55,767 nucleotides of DNA from Spirulina sp. CCY15215 (GCF_016888125.1 NZ_JACSWA010000517.1:1-55767), one strand, 5' to 3'; numbered from the stretch's first letter, positions 28,645 to 37,583 are shown. Notes: generated by a model not told the origin, from the sequence alone. Program-made: numbers and translations.

Positions 28645-29361
28645 TTAATCCTTATCCTCCATCTCGCGCTTTAACCATTCGAGTTCTTCATCGATCGAGT
28701 CTTTTGGCAGTGGAGGAGGCGATACCCTCTGACGTTGCTGCCAGCGCAATTGATTGAGTTCTTGGTCAGAATCATCAATCGCTTTAACTGGACGCTTGGC
28801 ACGAGGCAACTGCGATCGATTAGCCCGCTTATTCTTCCGTTTTCGCTTCTCCTCCCAATATTGGAGAACCAGATAACGAACCTGATGAATATAAAGCATC
28901 AAAAAGACCCATACCCACAACAAAAAATCGTCCTCAGCATCACGCAAAGGAATATTCCCAGCAAAATCATCTAAAACCAGTCCTCTCAGCAACTTATAAC
29001 CCAAAATAACAAACAAACAACTGCCAATAGTAGTGACCCAATCAACCCAAGACTCATGCCAGAACTGCTTAGGAGGATTCCACGACCATGAGAGAGGCTC
29101 TTGACGAAACAAGTTGCAGATCGCCGCCACCAACTGACGAACATGAGCATGAAGCCAAATCGGCCCCGCGATCGCCACTCCCACCAAAGGAATAACCATC
29201 ACAACACCCAAACCCCTAGTAATAACTGTTATCAACCCAGCCATACCACCAAACATCAAGACAAAAATTCCCACCACAATCCCCGACATTGCGATCGAAT
29301 TAATCCCAATAATCATCCGAACAAAACAGCGAGGGTAAGGAAACCATCTCGGATAACGCAT
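28645..29361 (-). CDS. Membrane protein of unknown function with charged cytoplasmic tail
   Basis: The protein has 238 residues. Hydrophobic segments lie near 15-40, 42-68, 108-128 and 145-163 (IGINSIAMSGIVVGIFVLMF, VVMVIPLVGVAIAGPIWLHA, TTIGSCLFVILGYKLL, LLWVWVFLMLYIHQVRYLVL). A basic stretch follows (EEKRKRKNKRANRSQLPRAK). The C-terminus is acidic and mixed-charge (DSIDEELEWLKREMEDKD). The ATG at 29361 opens with aromatic and proline residues (RYPRWFPYPRCF). I do not recognise the family. It is preceded by a 186-base gap and followed by the small Cys protein on the other strand. Confidence 0.6.
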   Translation of the reverse strand: MRYPRWFPYPRCFVRMIIGINSIAMSGIVVGIFVLMFGGMAGLITVITRGLGVVMVIPLVGVAIAGPIWLHAHVRQLVAAICNLFRQEPLSWSWNPPKQFWHESWVDWVTTIGSCLFVILGYKLLRGLVLDDFAGNIPLRDAEDDFLLWVWVFLMLYIHQVRYLVLQYWEEKRKRKNKRANRSQLPRAKRPVKAIDDSDQELNQLRWQQRQRVSPPPLPKDSIDEELEWLKREMEDKD

Positions 29362-29547
29362 AAATACAAAATTGACTCATTACCTCCAGAATCTCACAGA
29401 TGGAAACAATGTGCTTATCTTATTTTTTACTGTTATTGCTTGTTGATACCAAGGACGCTGACTCGCATAAAAAAATCCGGTTTTCAAGATAGGATTTGTA
29501 AAGTCTTTAAATTGTTTGTCCGTAAAATACTCTGATTGCAGATAATC

Positions 29548-30654
29548 TTAGTCTGATGTGGCAGAAAAAGGCAATTCTATAAAGAAATTCGTTCCTGTTT
29601 CGTGACTGGTTTCAAAATAGATTTGACCTTGATGTGCATCGATAATTGATTTCGCGATCGCGGTACCGAGTCCCGTCCCTCCCTGTTTTCCATAGGTAAC
29701 AAAGGCTTCAAAGAAATTCGCGCGAATACTTTCTGGGATACCCGGACCATTATCGCTAATTTCAATGCGAATGCGATCGGAAAACTTTCTGACTAATAGA
29801 TCTACATTGCCCCCATTACTATCAAAAGCCTGTACGGAATTAATAGCAATATTTTGAATCACCCGCATCAGTTTCATATCATCAAACTCAACAATTAAAT
29901 CTTCAGGACAAGTAATCGAAAAATTGACCCTTTCATCCTGAAAATAAATCCGATTGAGTTTTTCAAAATACTTTAATGTTTCCAAAATTTTAATGGGACG
30001 TTTACGCAAGACTGCGCTTCCCCGAGCAAATTCTAATAATTCTTCGGCCATAGCAGCCATGCGGGTTGCTTGTGCCTGAATTAAATTGCACCATTCAACG
30101 GTTTCTTCATCATCTGGGTACATTTCTCGAACCATACCACTAGATAATTGAATGCCACTTAAAGGACTCTTAAGATCGTGAATAATGGTATTCACCATCT
30201 CCCCGACCAAAACCATTTTTTCTTTATAAGCAAGCTGTTTTACATATTGTTCTGTGGTTGTTCGCAAACGCTGAATAACATAGTGAAAGAGTTTAAGAAC
30301 GACTTCACCATTAGTATTATTGAGAATATCGATCACGATATTGCGAGAAATTTTAGCCAAGACAGCACGGCCACGAACGATCGCTTGTGCGCTGCGAGGC
30401 TGTCCGTCCAAAATTCCAAATTCGCCAAAAAAATCATTGGGGACAGCTTGTGCGACAATTTGAAAATTATTTCCTGTAATTTGTTTTCTGAACAAAACTT
30501 CTCCTTCGAGGACCAAGTAGAGAAAATCGGGAATTTCTCCTTCCTCAAAAATAATGGCATCATCACGAAAAGTTTCAACCGTTGCTAATTGACAAAGTTT
30601 TGCAGATCGTTCGGAATCAAAGAATTTGACAAATTGGTGTGCTTGAATGTCCAT
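29548..30654 (-). CDS. Soluble histidine kinase with N-terminal cyclic-nucleotide-binding-like domain
   Basis: The protein has 368 residues and no transmembrane segment. Residues about 10-125 are a cNMP-binding/CAP-effector fold (FLYLVLEGEVLFRKQI, NDFFGEFGILDGQPRSAQAI). HisKA comes next with phospho-acceptor H159 in TIIHDLKSPLSGIQL. The ATPase domain has the N box IQNIAINSVQAF, the G1 box DNGPGIPE and the G2 box GKQGGTGLGTAIAKSI. So a second messenger or other small ligand probably controls autophosphorylation. The cNMP pocket keeps GEFGILDGQPRSA, close to the phosphate-binding-cassette pattern FGE-x-RSA. No response regulator is adjacent, so it is an orphan kinase. The gene lies alone between two gaps. 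Confidence 0.9.
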   Translation of the reverse strand: MDIQAHQFVKFFDSERSAKLCQLATVETFRDDAIIFEEGEIPDFLYLVLEGEVLFRKQITGNNFQIVAQAVPNDFFGEFGILDGQPRSAQAIVRGRAVLAKISRNIVIDILNNTNGEVVLKLFHYVIQRLRTTTEQYVKQLAYKEKMVLVGEMVNTIIHDLKSPLSGIQLSSGMVREMYPDDEETVEWCNLIQAQATRMAAMAEELLEFARGSAVLRKRPIKILETLKYFEKLNRIYFQDERVNFSITCPEDLIVEFDDMKLMRVIQNIAINSVQAFDSNGGNVDLLVRKFSDRIRIEISDNGPGIPESIRANFFEAFVTYGKQGGTGLGTAIAKSIIDAHQGQIYFETSHETGTNFFIELPFSATSD

Positions 30655-30804
30655 GAGAAATTGGCGACATCAGGATTCTAAAGACGGTGGATCGATCATA
30701 TCGCAATCGGTTGCTTTCGTCCCTCAAAACCTTTATTTATTTTAAGGAAAGATACAAAAGATAAAGCGATCAGGAGAGAAAAAAGAAGATTAAATCTTTT
30801 AAAA

Positions 30805-30920
30805 TTACTTGGCGAGGGCTTTCTCTCCAGGTGGCTTAGGATATCTCGGTAAAGATCGAGACCGATGACTCGAGGCTGATAGGATTGTAATTTCTGGAGG
30901 GTTCGAGAGAGGGATCTCAT
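30805..30920 (-). pseudogene. Frameshifted fragment of a CHASE2 sensor domain
   Basis: On the minus strand from the ATG at 30920 the reading gives SRTLQKLQSYQPRVIGLDLY and RDI, the core of the CHASE2 extracellular sensor domain. It then loses similarity. In the next frame the same DNA continues as PKPPGEKALAK, which is what usually follows YRDIP in CHASE2, and then stops at 30805. So a single-base loss near 30845 broke the gene. No upstream or downstream part of the parent protein is recognisable in the flanking 100-200 bases. CHASE2 proteins often sit next to CHAT proteins in cyanobacteria, and a CHAT gene lies 1.1 kb away. Confidence 0.6.
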
Positions 30921-31039
30921 AACTCAAGAAGCGGGAATATTAAGATTCACTACAACTATTGCTCGATCAATTTATTTTACTGGGGCGATCGACTATAACC
31001 GATTTATAGCTATCAACCTCACTTTTTCCATGAGTATTT

Positions 31040-32005
31040 ATGACTAGCGATCGCCATTGCACCTCTATCCTAAATAGTAAAATAGGCGGATTGGCTCTCG
31101 CAATTTTTCTTTGTTTTTTGCCTATTAGTGTGGGAGGACAATCACTCTTCCTCAAACCAGAAGAAGAAAAACGAGACGTGATTCCCCGCGTCAACAAACC
31201 ACCAGAAAACCTATTCAGTCAAAATGACGACACCGGAGAACCCTTTCTACCCATCCATCGCCAACCCATTCCTCCCCAACCCTTTCAGCCGGAAATCCTC
31301 CCTCTCCTGCCCCAAAAAGCCGCAGAACAGAACTCAAATGTGATGATTTCGCCTAGTATCACTGTAGTAACACCTTCTGCTTACGGAGCTTCTTGGGGAA
31401 ACGCGGCGATCGGGGTAGGATTACAATCGAGAACCCGTTTTAGCGATCGCGCTGATGGCATATTGGGGGTTAAAGTTGGCTTGGGAGACGCGAGGGAAAC
31501 CATCGGAGCAGAAATTTCTCTCACTTTAGTCGATCTAGATTCTCTTTTCAGCGATGGAGCAATTAGTTTTAAAATTCACCGACAATTACCAGATAATTTT
31601 AATATTGCCGTTGGCGTTCAAGGAGCAACGAATTTTGGCTTAACCGATGGCGGTTCTTCAATGTATGGTGTAGTAACGCGGCGCTTTCTCCTCTCGGAAA
31701 ATCCCCAAGACCCTTTTAGTCAATTTTATCTTTCTGTTGGCGTGGGAGGCGGTCAATTTCGCTCAGAAGATGATGTTATAAATGGAGTCAATTCCGTCGG
31801 TATTTTTGGTAGTGCATCTGTTCGAGTTACGGAATGGTCAAGCGCGATCGCGGAATGGACGGGACAAGATTTAACGGTGGGTTTCTCTTTTGTTCCCTTT
31901 GCAGACATTCCTTTGGTTATTGTACCCGCCATTACAGATATTACCGGAACGGCGGGAGATGGCACTCGTTTTCTCTTTTCTGCTGGCTACAGCTTTCAAT
32001 TTTAA
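31040..32005 (+). CDS. Secreted outer-membrane-type beta-barrel protein
   Basis: The protein has 321 residues. The N-terminus has a signal-peptide-like stretch (IGGLALAIFLCFLPISVGGQ). A proline-rich linker (residues about 55-90, HRQPIPPQPFQPEILPLLP) follows. The rest shows alternating hydrophobic/polar residues typical of beta strands (WGNAAIGVGLQSRTRF, FGSASVRVTEWSSAIAEWTG). It ends with a phenylalanine (FSAGYSFQF), as outer-membrane barrels do. Around ten to twelve strands are plausible. No ligand or pathway is evident. It is followed after 55 bases by the secreted CHAT protein and may be in the same transcript. It has no close paralogue in the window. Confidence 0.6.
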   Translation: MTSDRHCTSILNSKIGGLALAIFLCFLPISVGGQSLFLKPEEEKRDVIPRVNKPPENLFSQNDDTGEPFLPIHRQPIPPQPFQPEILPLLPQKAAEQNSNVMISPSITVVTPSAYGASWGNAAIGVGLQSRTRFSDRADGILGVKVGLGDARETIGAEISLTLVDLDSLFSDGAISFKIHRQLPDNFNIAVGVQGATNFGLTDGGSSMYGVVTRRFLLSENPQDPFSQFYLSVGVGGGQFRSEDDVINGVNSVGIFGSASVRVTEWSSAIAEWTGQDLTVGFSFVPFADIPLVIVPAITDITGTAGDGTRFLFSAGYSFQF

Positions 32006-32060
32006 GCTAGTTTTAAGCTAGTTCTAAGCCTAATTTTAAATATTGAGATTTGGGAGAATA

Positions 32061-33557
32061 ATGAATAAATTTGGCAATATTGTACTAGCTTTTTATTATG
32101 CAGGACTGGGCATGGCGATCGCACCTTATCCCAGTTTGGCACAATCCGGAAATCAATCTGATATTACCGGACCAAATCCTGTCGAAATTGTCCCCAATCT
32201 CGACACAAATAATAGAGAATTAGAATCAAACTTTCTTAAAGCCGATCGCCTTGCTTATGAAGCACAACTACAACAAGCATCTAACAGTGAAGCTGTTCAA
32301 TTACTAGAAGAATATCAAGCACTAGACTTTTGTAATCATTTGAAACTAGAACGATGTGGGAAAGTCCCCACTGCTGAACAGATTGTACAAGTTCTCAATC
32401 AAAATTGGCAGCAAACGGGTCAGAAATCCGCAGTTATTTATGTTTCTAGTCAACAGGAACAAATAGAAATACTAAGCATTTTCCCCTCAATTTCAAACTC
32501 CACAAAACAGAGTCTCTCCCCGGAAAAAATTGCCTCTTCAATCCATCGAGTTCAAGTTCCCGAAGCATCTAAACCCCTTGTCCAGGAAACCGTCAAAAAC
32601 TTGCGTCGAAATATAACTAATATTCGTCGAGTCTCGCCAGTTTATCTCGAGTCAGCACAGCAATTGTATCAATGGGTTATTGCGCCCCTAGAAGAAGAAC
32701 TGAGAAATCGAGAAATTGATACTCTAGTCTTTTCTATGGATTCTGGCTTGCGCCTCATTCCTATTAGTGTTCTCCATGATGGAGAACAATTTTTAATGGA
32801 GAAATATAATATTTCTGTTATACCAAGTTTCGGTTTAACTGATACTGGCTATTTTGATGTTAGAAAAAGGAAACTTTTGGCCATGGGAGCAACACAATTT
32901 AGAGACCAAAATCCTCTTCCTGCTGTCGAACTTGAATTAGAAGCGATCGCCCAAACATCTTGGCAAAGCGAGATTTTCTTCAATGCTGAATTTACCGTCG
33001 AAAACTTTATTAAAGAAAATCGCCTGGGTCAATTTGGTATTATTCATCTGGCTACCCACGGCGAATTTAAACCAGGAGAAATTGAAAATTCTTACATTCA
33101 ATTTACCGATCGCCGACTCAACTTATTTGAACTGAGACAACTGGCGAAAAGTCTCGGTTGGACCGACGGCGATCGCCCTTTAATTGAACTTTTTGTTCTC
33201 AGTGCTTGTCAAACGGCAGTTGGCGATGAAAGTGCCGAGTTAGGGTTTGCAGGGTTGGCAATTCAAGTTGGTGTTAAATCTGCCCTTGCAAGTGTCTGGC
33301 GCGTCAGCGATCTCGGAACCCTAGCATTAATGGGAGAATATTACCAACAACTCGCCCAAACACCAATTAAAGTTCAAGCCTTACGCCAAGCGCAGTTAAA
33401 ATTGCTCAAGGGAGAAACGCGGATTTCTGAAGGAAAATTGCAATTTTCTAATGGGAGTCGCATTCCCCTACCTCCAGCCTTACAAGGTCAAACCGATGCA
33501 AACTTGAGCCATCCTTTTTTCTGGTCATCTTTTATTGCGATCGGCAATTGGAACTAA
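32061..33557 (+). CDS. Secreted CHAT-domain (caspase-like) protein
   Basis: The protein has 498 residues from the ATG at 32061 (MNKFGNIVLAFYYAGLGMAI), with GGGAG just upstream. A signal peptide ends near SLAQ. The C-terminal half is a CHAT domain with the dyad H333 (HLATHGEF) and C383 (VLSACQTAVG). The segments LASVWRVSDLGTLALMGEYY and AEFTVENFIKENRLGQFGII also fit. The N-terminal half (KADRLAYEAQLQQASNSEAV) is helical with few clear TPRs. CHAT domains are C14-like peptidases, and in cyanobacteria secreted or periplasmic ones often accompany CHASE2 proteins and barrels. The nearby barrel gene and CHASE2 remnant match that pattern. Substrate unknown. Confidence 0.9.
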   Translation: MNKFGNIVLAFYYAGLGMAIAPYPSLAQSGNQSDITGPNPVEIVPNLDTNNRELESNFLKADRLAYEAQLQQASNSEAVQLLEEYQALDFCNHLKLERCGKVPTAEQIVQVLNQNWQQTGQKSAVIYVSSQQEQIEILSIFPSISNSTKQSLSPEKIASSIHRVQVPEASKPLVQETVKNLRRNITNIRRVSPVYLESAQQLYQWVIAPLEEELRNREIDTLVFSMDSGLRLIPISVLHDGEQFLMEKYNISVIPSFGLTDTGYFDVRKRKLLAMGATQFRDQNPLPAVELELEAIAQTSWQSEIFFNAEFTVENFIKENRLGQFGIIHLATHGEFKPGEIENSYIQFTDRRLNLFELRQLAKSLGWTDGDRPLIELFVLSACQTAVGDESAELGFAGLAIQVGVKSALASVWRVSDLGTLALMGEYYQQLAQTPIKVQALRQAQLKLLKGETRISEGKLQFSNGSRIPLPPALQGQTDANLSHPFFWSSFIAIGNWN

Positions 33558-33661
33558 ATCTGTAAAAAATCTTAATGAATTTTCTCAACAAATCGGTTTA
33601 ACCTAAGACACTAGGTGATTTTTTACTCTCAAACGTCCAATCATAGAACAGGAAATTTCTG

Positions 33662-34378
33662 ATGAGTGTTAATTTAGCTACAATGCTACGAGAAGGGACA
33701 AAGAAAGCCCATACGATGGCAGAAAACATGGGATTTATTAAATGCTTTTTAAAAGGAGTCGTGGAGAAAACCTCCTATCGCAAACTAACGGCTAATCTCT
33801 ATTTCGTCTATTCAGCAATGGAAGAGGAAATGGAACGCCACAAAAATCATGTTGTTTTGTCTCATCTGTATTTCCCTGAACTCAATCGCAAACATAGTTT
33901 AGAACAGGATTTACTGTTCTACTATGGTCCTAACTGGCGTAACGAAGTTAAACTTTCAGCATCGGGACAGGCTTACGTCGATCGCATTCGGGAAATTTGC
34001 AATACTCGCCCAGAATTGTTACTTGCTCACCTCTACACTCGTTATATGGGGGATCTATCCGGCGGTCAAATCCTGAAAAAAATCGCCCAACGGGGTATGA
34101 ATTTATCGGAAGGAGAAGGAACCCATTTTTATGAGTTCCCAGAAATTGCCGATGAGAAGGCATTTAAAGACAATTATCGTCAAGCCATGAACGAACTGCC
34201 GATCGACCAAGCCACCGCAGAAGATATCGTTGAAGAAGCAAATGCTTCCTTCAAAGCGAATATGAAGATGTTTGGCGAACTGGAAGGAAACTTGATCAAA
34301 GCGATCGGACGCATGGTGTTTAATAGCTTAACCCGTCGTCGTGTCCGGGGTAGTACAGAATTGGCAACGGCTGATTAG
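33662..34378 (+). CDS. ho1: Heme oxygenase (biliverdin-producing)
   Basis: The 238-residue protein has the usual length and all key parts. The proximal heme ligand is H17 in KKAHTMAENMGF. The distal helix reads YTRYMGDLSGGQILKKIAQR (conserved GDLSGGQ), and the C-terminal helix starts NANMKMF-like (SFKANMKMFGELEGNLIKA). The enzyme opens heme with three O2 and ferredoxin electrons to give biliverdin IX-alpha, CO and Fe(II). It is the first step to phycocyanobilin and phytochrome chromophores, which supports a cyanobacterium. No bilin reductase or phycobiliprotein gene is adjacent. The 104-base gap upstream presumably holds its promoter. Confidence 0.97.
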   Translation: MSVNLATMLREGTKKAHTMAENMGFIKCFLKGVVEKTSYRKLTANLYFVYSAMEEEMERHKNHVVLSHLYFPELNRKHSLEQDLLFYYGPNWRNEVKLSASGQAYVDRIREICNTRPELLLAHLYTRYMGDLSGGQILKKIAQRGMNLSEGEGTHFYEFPEIADEKAFKDNYRQAMNELPIDQATAEDIVEEANASFKANMKMFGELEGNLIKAIGRMVFNSLTRRRVRGSTELATAD

Positions 34379-34590
34379 AAACAGGGAAAATTTGGGATTG
34401 GAGAGGGTTTGGGATTGTAGAGTATAGCAAATATTGGTTAGAAGGCGATCGCGGTACAGAATCCGTTGAGTCTATGCCCAATTAACGTTATGCTTTACAC
34501 TCCCAAACCCTCAAGTATTTGATAAATTATCATATAACTTGGAAGAACTTTTCAGTGTGCCTTATTCTCCAGAATTAATAAAGTGTAGAA

Positions 34591-35409
34591 TTAATAAAGT
34601 GTCATCATTAACTCGGGCTGATATTTTTTCGTTAAAGGATGCTGAGTCCCTAAAATGGCAAAAATAGAAGTCATGGCTTTTCTGGCACCATCATCGTTAT
34701 ATTTGCGATCGGCTTCAACTACTTCTAGTAATAGTTTTAAAGAATTTTCATATTCTTCTCTTAATGCTAACTGACAAGCACGAGCATATTTGCGTCCTAA
34801 ACTTGTATTTTCAGGTTTATCTAAGGCTTGTTTAAAGCCAATCAGTGCCTTAAAAGATTGCGCTTTATTAAAATGATCTTGATTCTCAAAACCCACTGAA
34901 TCTAGTAGTTCCCGTGCCTTATCTAACTTATTAAGATGAATAAGAAATCGGGCAGCTTGAATGACAACAAGAGGACTATTGGGAAATTGGGAGAAGAGGC
35001 GATCAAAAATTTGTTTGGCTGCTTTGACATTTCCGGCGGCGATCGCACTTTTAACTTCTTCAATCCCCAATTCTAGATCGGATTTCAGATTGTATTGAGC
35101 CAAAATTTCTCGCAATTGAGGCTCCGGTAAAACTCCCACAAACCCAGACTGCATTATTCCGCGATCGCAGATCCTGACATCGGGAACACCTGTTACAGCA
35201 AATTGAGAGGCTAAATCGGGATTTTTGTCAATATCAATTGTGGCTAAGATAAAATCATACTCTCGGGATAAACTGACCAAAATAGGCTTCAAAATTTGGC
35301 ACGGACCGCACCAAGTGGCAAAAAAATCGACAACGACAAGTTTATCCTCGGATTTGGCGATCACATCCGCCGCAAAGTTACTACTGCTAACCTCAATCGA
35401 AGTCTCCAT
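34591..35409 (-). CDS. Thioredoxin-TPR protein (CnoX/YbbN-like)
   Basis: The protein has 272 residues from the ATG at 35409, which has AGGAG seven bases upstream; the ATG at 35415 is too close to the same site. The N-terminal thioredoxin domain has the active site WCGPC (C34, C37) and the cis-proline segment VTGVPDVRICDRG. The C-terminal half is helical with TPR-like units (GNVKAAKQIFDRLFSQFPNS, KLDKARELLDSVGF). The layout matches CnoX/YbbN, chaperedoxins that hold oxidised or unfolding proteins and pass them to GroEL. CnoX from E. coli lacks the full WCGPC, whereas this protein keeps both cysteines and so could also reduce disulfides. Confidence 0.85.
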   Translation of the reverse strand: METSIEVSSSNFAADVIAKSEDKLVVVDFFATWCGPCQILKPILVSLSREYDFILATIDIDKNPDLASQFAVTGVPDVRICDRGIMQSGFVGVLPEPQLREILAQYNLKSDLELGIEEVKSAIAAGNVKAAKQIFDRLFSQFPNSPLVVIQAARFLIHLNKLDKARELLDSVGFENQDHFNKAQSFKALIGFKQALDKPENTSLGRKYARACQLALREEYENSLKLLLEVVEADRKYNDDGARKAMTSIFAILGTQHPLTKKYQPELMMTLY

Positions 35410-35609
35410 TGACATACTCCTAGCTCTGTCGGGAATTATAGCCAGTTTAACCGAAATGCGAATGTCTTACCTATTCCCAAGTTGAGAGTAAGGTTTTGCT
35501 CGAAACAAGCAAGCCAGTCGGCGGAGGTTTGGGGGATTTTAGGAGCAGGTAGGGATATTTTGGTCGCCAGTTACTCCACGCTTCTCTATAATTATACCTA
35601 AATATTGTT

Positions 35610-35633
35610 TTCACAAGTTTTTCATAATTCATT
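35610..35633 (+). promoter_or_regulatory. Upstream element A (shared with the histidine kinase)
   Basis: A 24-base stretch starting TTCACAAGTTTTTCA lies 153 bases before the first PhnD-like gene. It matches 22 of 24 bases with the stretch at 38596-38619 before the histidine kinase. A shorter repeat of its core (TCACAAGTTTTT) follows at 35669-35680. It may be an operator or activator site shared by the locus. Confidence 0.4.
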
Positions 35634-35668
35634 GTTACAGTGAAGTAATTAGCTTTTCCTTGGAACAA

Positions 35669-35680
35669 TCACAAGTTTTT
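35669..35680 (+). promoter_or_regulatory. Upstream element A core, second copy
   Basis: TCACAAGTTTTT repeats the core of the element at 35610, 58 bases downstream. The spacing is close to five and a half helical turns. Confidence 0.3.
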
Positions 35681-35785
35681 GCTAACAGAAATCGATTAAT
35701 TACTTCAGAAAACCTATCTTGATGTTCTCAATATCTTTCTTCAAATCTTAAACATATAAATGGAAAATTGACAAGATTAAAAGCC

Positions 35786-36682
35786 ATGAAACGACGTTCT
35801 TTCTTTTGGTATTCTTGCTTATTTCTCGCCAGTTGTTCCGCAACAAGTCGTAATTCTACAAAAACAGAAAAACCCGCGATCGCCAATTGGCCTGATACTT
35901 TGCGTTTTGCGATTACCGACGCTGACGGGGAAGAAGAATTAAACCGAGACTATCAAGCCTTTCGCAGCACCTTAGAAGAAATCTTGGCTTGCACAATTGA
36001 GTTTTTCCCCGTTAAAAGTCATGTAGCAGCAGCACCGGCTATGTTAACAGGAGACTTAGATTTAGCTTGGGCTGGACCATTAGAGTATCTTGTTTTGCAA
36101 GCTCGAGCCAAAGCAATTCCCCTCGTTTCGCTTCAACGTCCTCACTTTCGCACTGTAATTTCCGTGCGCGGCGATCGCGGCATCAAAACCGTCGCCGATC
36201 TGAAAGGGAAAACCATTGAGATTAATGAAGTCGGCTCTACAGGTTCTCATCTTGGCACGGTTAAACTTCTCCTAGAAGCGGGGTTAAATCCTAACACGGA
36301 TGTGAAGTTTATAACTTCAGGAAGCAATACCATGTCGAGTTTGGTATCAGGAGAAATTGATGCCTTGGGAAGACCAGAACATCGCTACCACGCGATTCTA
36401 GAAGAAGAAGGTCTTGCTACCGCAGACTACCCCATAATTGCCATCGGCGAACCCATCCCAGGAGATGTTTTTGTGCTTAACTCCCAATTCGATCTCCCCG
36501 TTGTGGAAGAGATGCGATCGCGCATCTTAGCCAATAACGAGAAACTCATGGCGGCAATTTGGTCTGTGGAAGAACTCAAAATTCGCTTCCAAGACGCATT
36601 TTTTGAACCCGTCGATGCCTCGAAATACGAGGAAATCCGAGAAATTTTGCGGGCGATCGGACAGGAAAATCTCGTTCAATAA
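35786..36682 (+). CDS. PhnD-like substrate-binding lipoprotein, paralogue 1
   Basis: The protein has 298 residues from the ATG at 35786 (MKRRSFFWYSCLFLASC); six upstream in-frame residues are ignored. The N-terminus has twin arginines (KRRSFF) and a lipobox LASC with C17, so a Tat-type lipoprotein is likely. The rest is a type-II periplasmic-binding fold of the PhnD/PtxB family: DLDLAWAGPLEYLVLQARAK, SVRGDRGIKTVADLKGKTI. The usual phosphonate motif STSG is replaced by STGSHLG. Family members bind phosphonates, phosphite or related anions. There is no ABC permease or ATPase in the window. It is the first of three tandem paralogues, 16 bases from the next, upstream of a sensor kinase. Confidence 0.85.
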   Translation: MKRRSFFWYSCLFLASCSATSRNSTKTEKPAIANWPDTLRFAITDADGEEELNRDYQAFRSTLEEILACTIEFFPVKSHVAAAPAMLTGDLDLAWAGPLEYLVLQARAKAIPLVSLQRPHFRTVISVRGDRGIKTVADLKGKTIEINEVGSTGSHLGTVKLLLEAGLNPNTDVKFITSGSNTMSSLVSGEIDALGRPEHRYHAILEEEGLATADYPIIAIGEPIPGDVFVLNSQFDLPVVEEMRSRILANNEKLMAAIWSVEELKIRFQDAFFEPVDASKYEEIREILRAIGQENLVQ

Positions 36683-36698
36683 TTTCCTCAAACAAACA

Positions 36699-37583
36699 AT
36701 GAAACGACGTAATTTCTTAATTTATTCTCTCTTATTGACAGCAGGCTGCACCACAGCAACCGAGAGAAATGCTCCAAAAGCAAGTGTTTCTTTACCCGAA
36801 ACCCTGCGTTTTGGCGTAACAGATGTAAGAACCTTGCAGGAACTAGAACAAGATTATGAGCCTTTTCGCATGGCACTGGCGGAAATCTTCGAGACAAAGA
36901 TCGAATTTGTCCCCATTAACAGCCAATTGGCTGCCGCTTCTACCTTGCGATCGGGACAACTCGATCTGGCTTGGGCAGGACCGTCGGAATATGTGGCGAT
37001 TAAAGCCAGAAGTCAGGCTGTTCCCCTCGTTAGCCTCAATCGTCCCAACTATTACACCACGATTTCCGTGCGAGGGGATAGCGGCATTAAATCCCTGGCG
37101 GACTTAAAAGGCAAAAAAATTGATATGGAAGAAGTGGGTGCAAATACGGCTCATCTAGGGGGTATCAAGGTGCTTTTGGACGCAGGTTTAAACCCGAAAA
37201 CAGACTTTCAAGTTGTCATGTCCGGCCAAGAAACAATAGAAGAGTTAAAACAAGGTCGAGTCGATGCTTGGTCAACAGCAGTTCATATTTATCAACAAGC
37301 ATTGGCCAAAGAAGGGGCAACTGAAACTGATTATCCGATCATCGCTCGAGGAGAGAATTTTCCTGGAGATATTTTTGTGGTTGCTGGTAAATTCGCCCCC
37401 GAAGTCGTGGAAGAAATGCGATCGCGAATGCTGGCTAATACCGACAAACTTTTACAAGCCATACAAGCCTCGAGTCTGGGCAAAAAGTTCAAAGATGTCA
37501 GTTTTTCTCCTTCCAATGATGCCGATTATGACATGATTCGCGAAGTCTATAAGGCGATCGGACAAGACGAGTATTTGCAGTAG
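36699..37583 (+). CDS. PhnD-like substrate-binding lipoprotein, paralogue 2
   Basis: The protein has 294 residues from the ATG at 36699 (MKRRNFLIYSLLLTAGC). It has twin arginines with RRNFL, a good match to the Tat motif, and a lipidatable C17. The binding fold has QLDLAWAGPSEYVAIKARSQ and SVRGDSGIKSLADLKGKKID. In the ligand loop this copy reads ANTAHLGG where the others have ST(G/S)SH, so its ligand may differ. The last part (EVVEEMRSRMLANTDKLLQ) is close to the others. It begins 16 bases after paralogue 1 and ends 45 bases before paralogue 3. Confidence 0.85.
   Translation: MKRRNFLIYSLLLTAGCTTATERNAPKASVSLPETLRFGVTDVRTLQELEQDYEPFRMALAEIFETKIEFVPINSQLAAASTLRSGQLDLAWAGPSEYVAIKARSQAVPLVSLNRPNYYTTISVRGDSGIKSLADLKGKKIDMEEVGANTAHLGGIKVLLDAGLNPKTDFQVVMSGQETIEELKQGRVDAWSTAVHIYQQALAKEGATETDYPIIARGENFPGDIFVVAGKFAPEVVEEMRSRMLANTDKLLQAIQASSLGKKFKDVSFSPSNDADYDMIREVYKAIGQDEYLQ

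Noticed and set aside
32006-32040. Repeated TTTAAGCTAG after the barrel gene
   Set aside because: Two short copies overlapping the stop codon, too short and A/T-rich to interpret.
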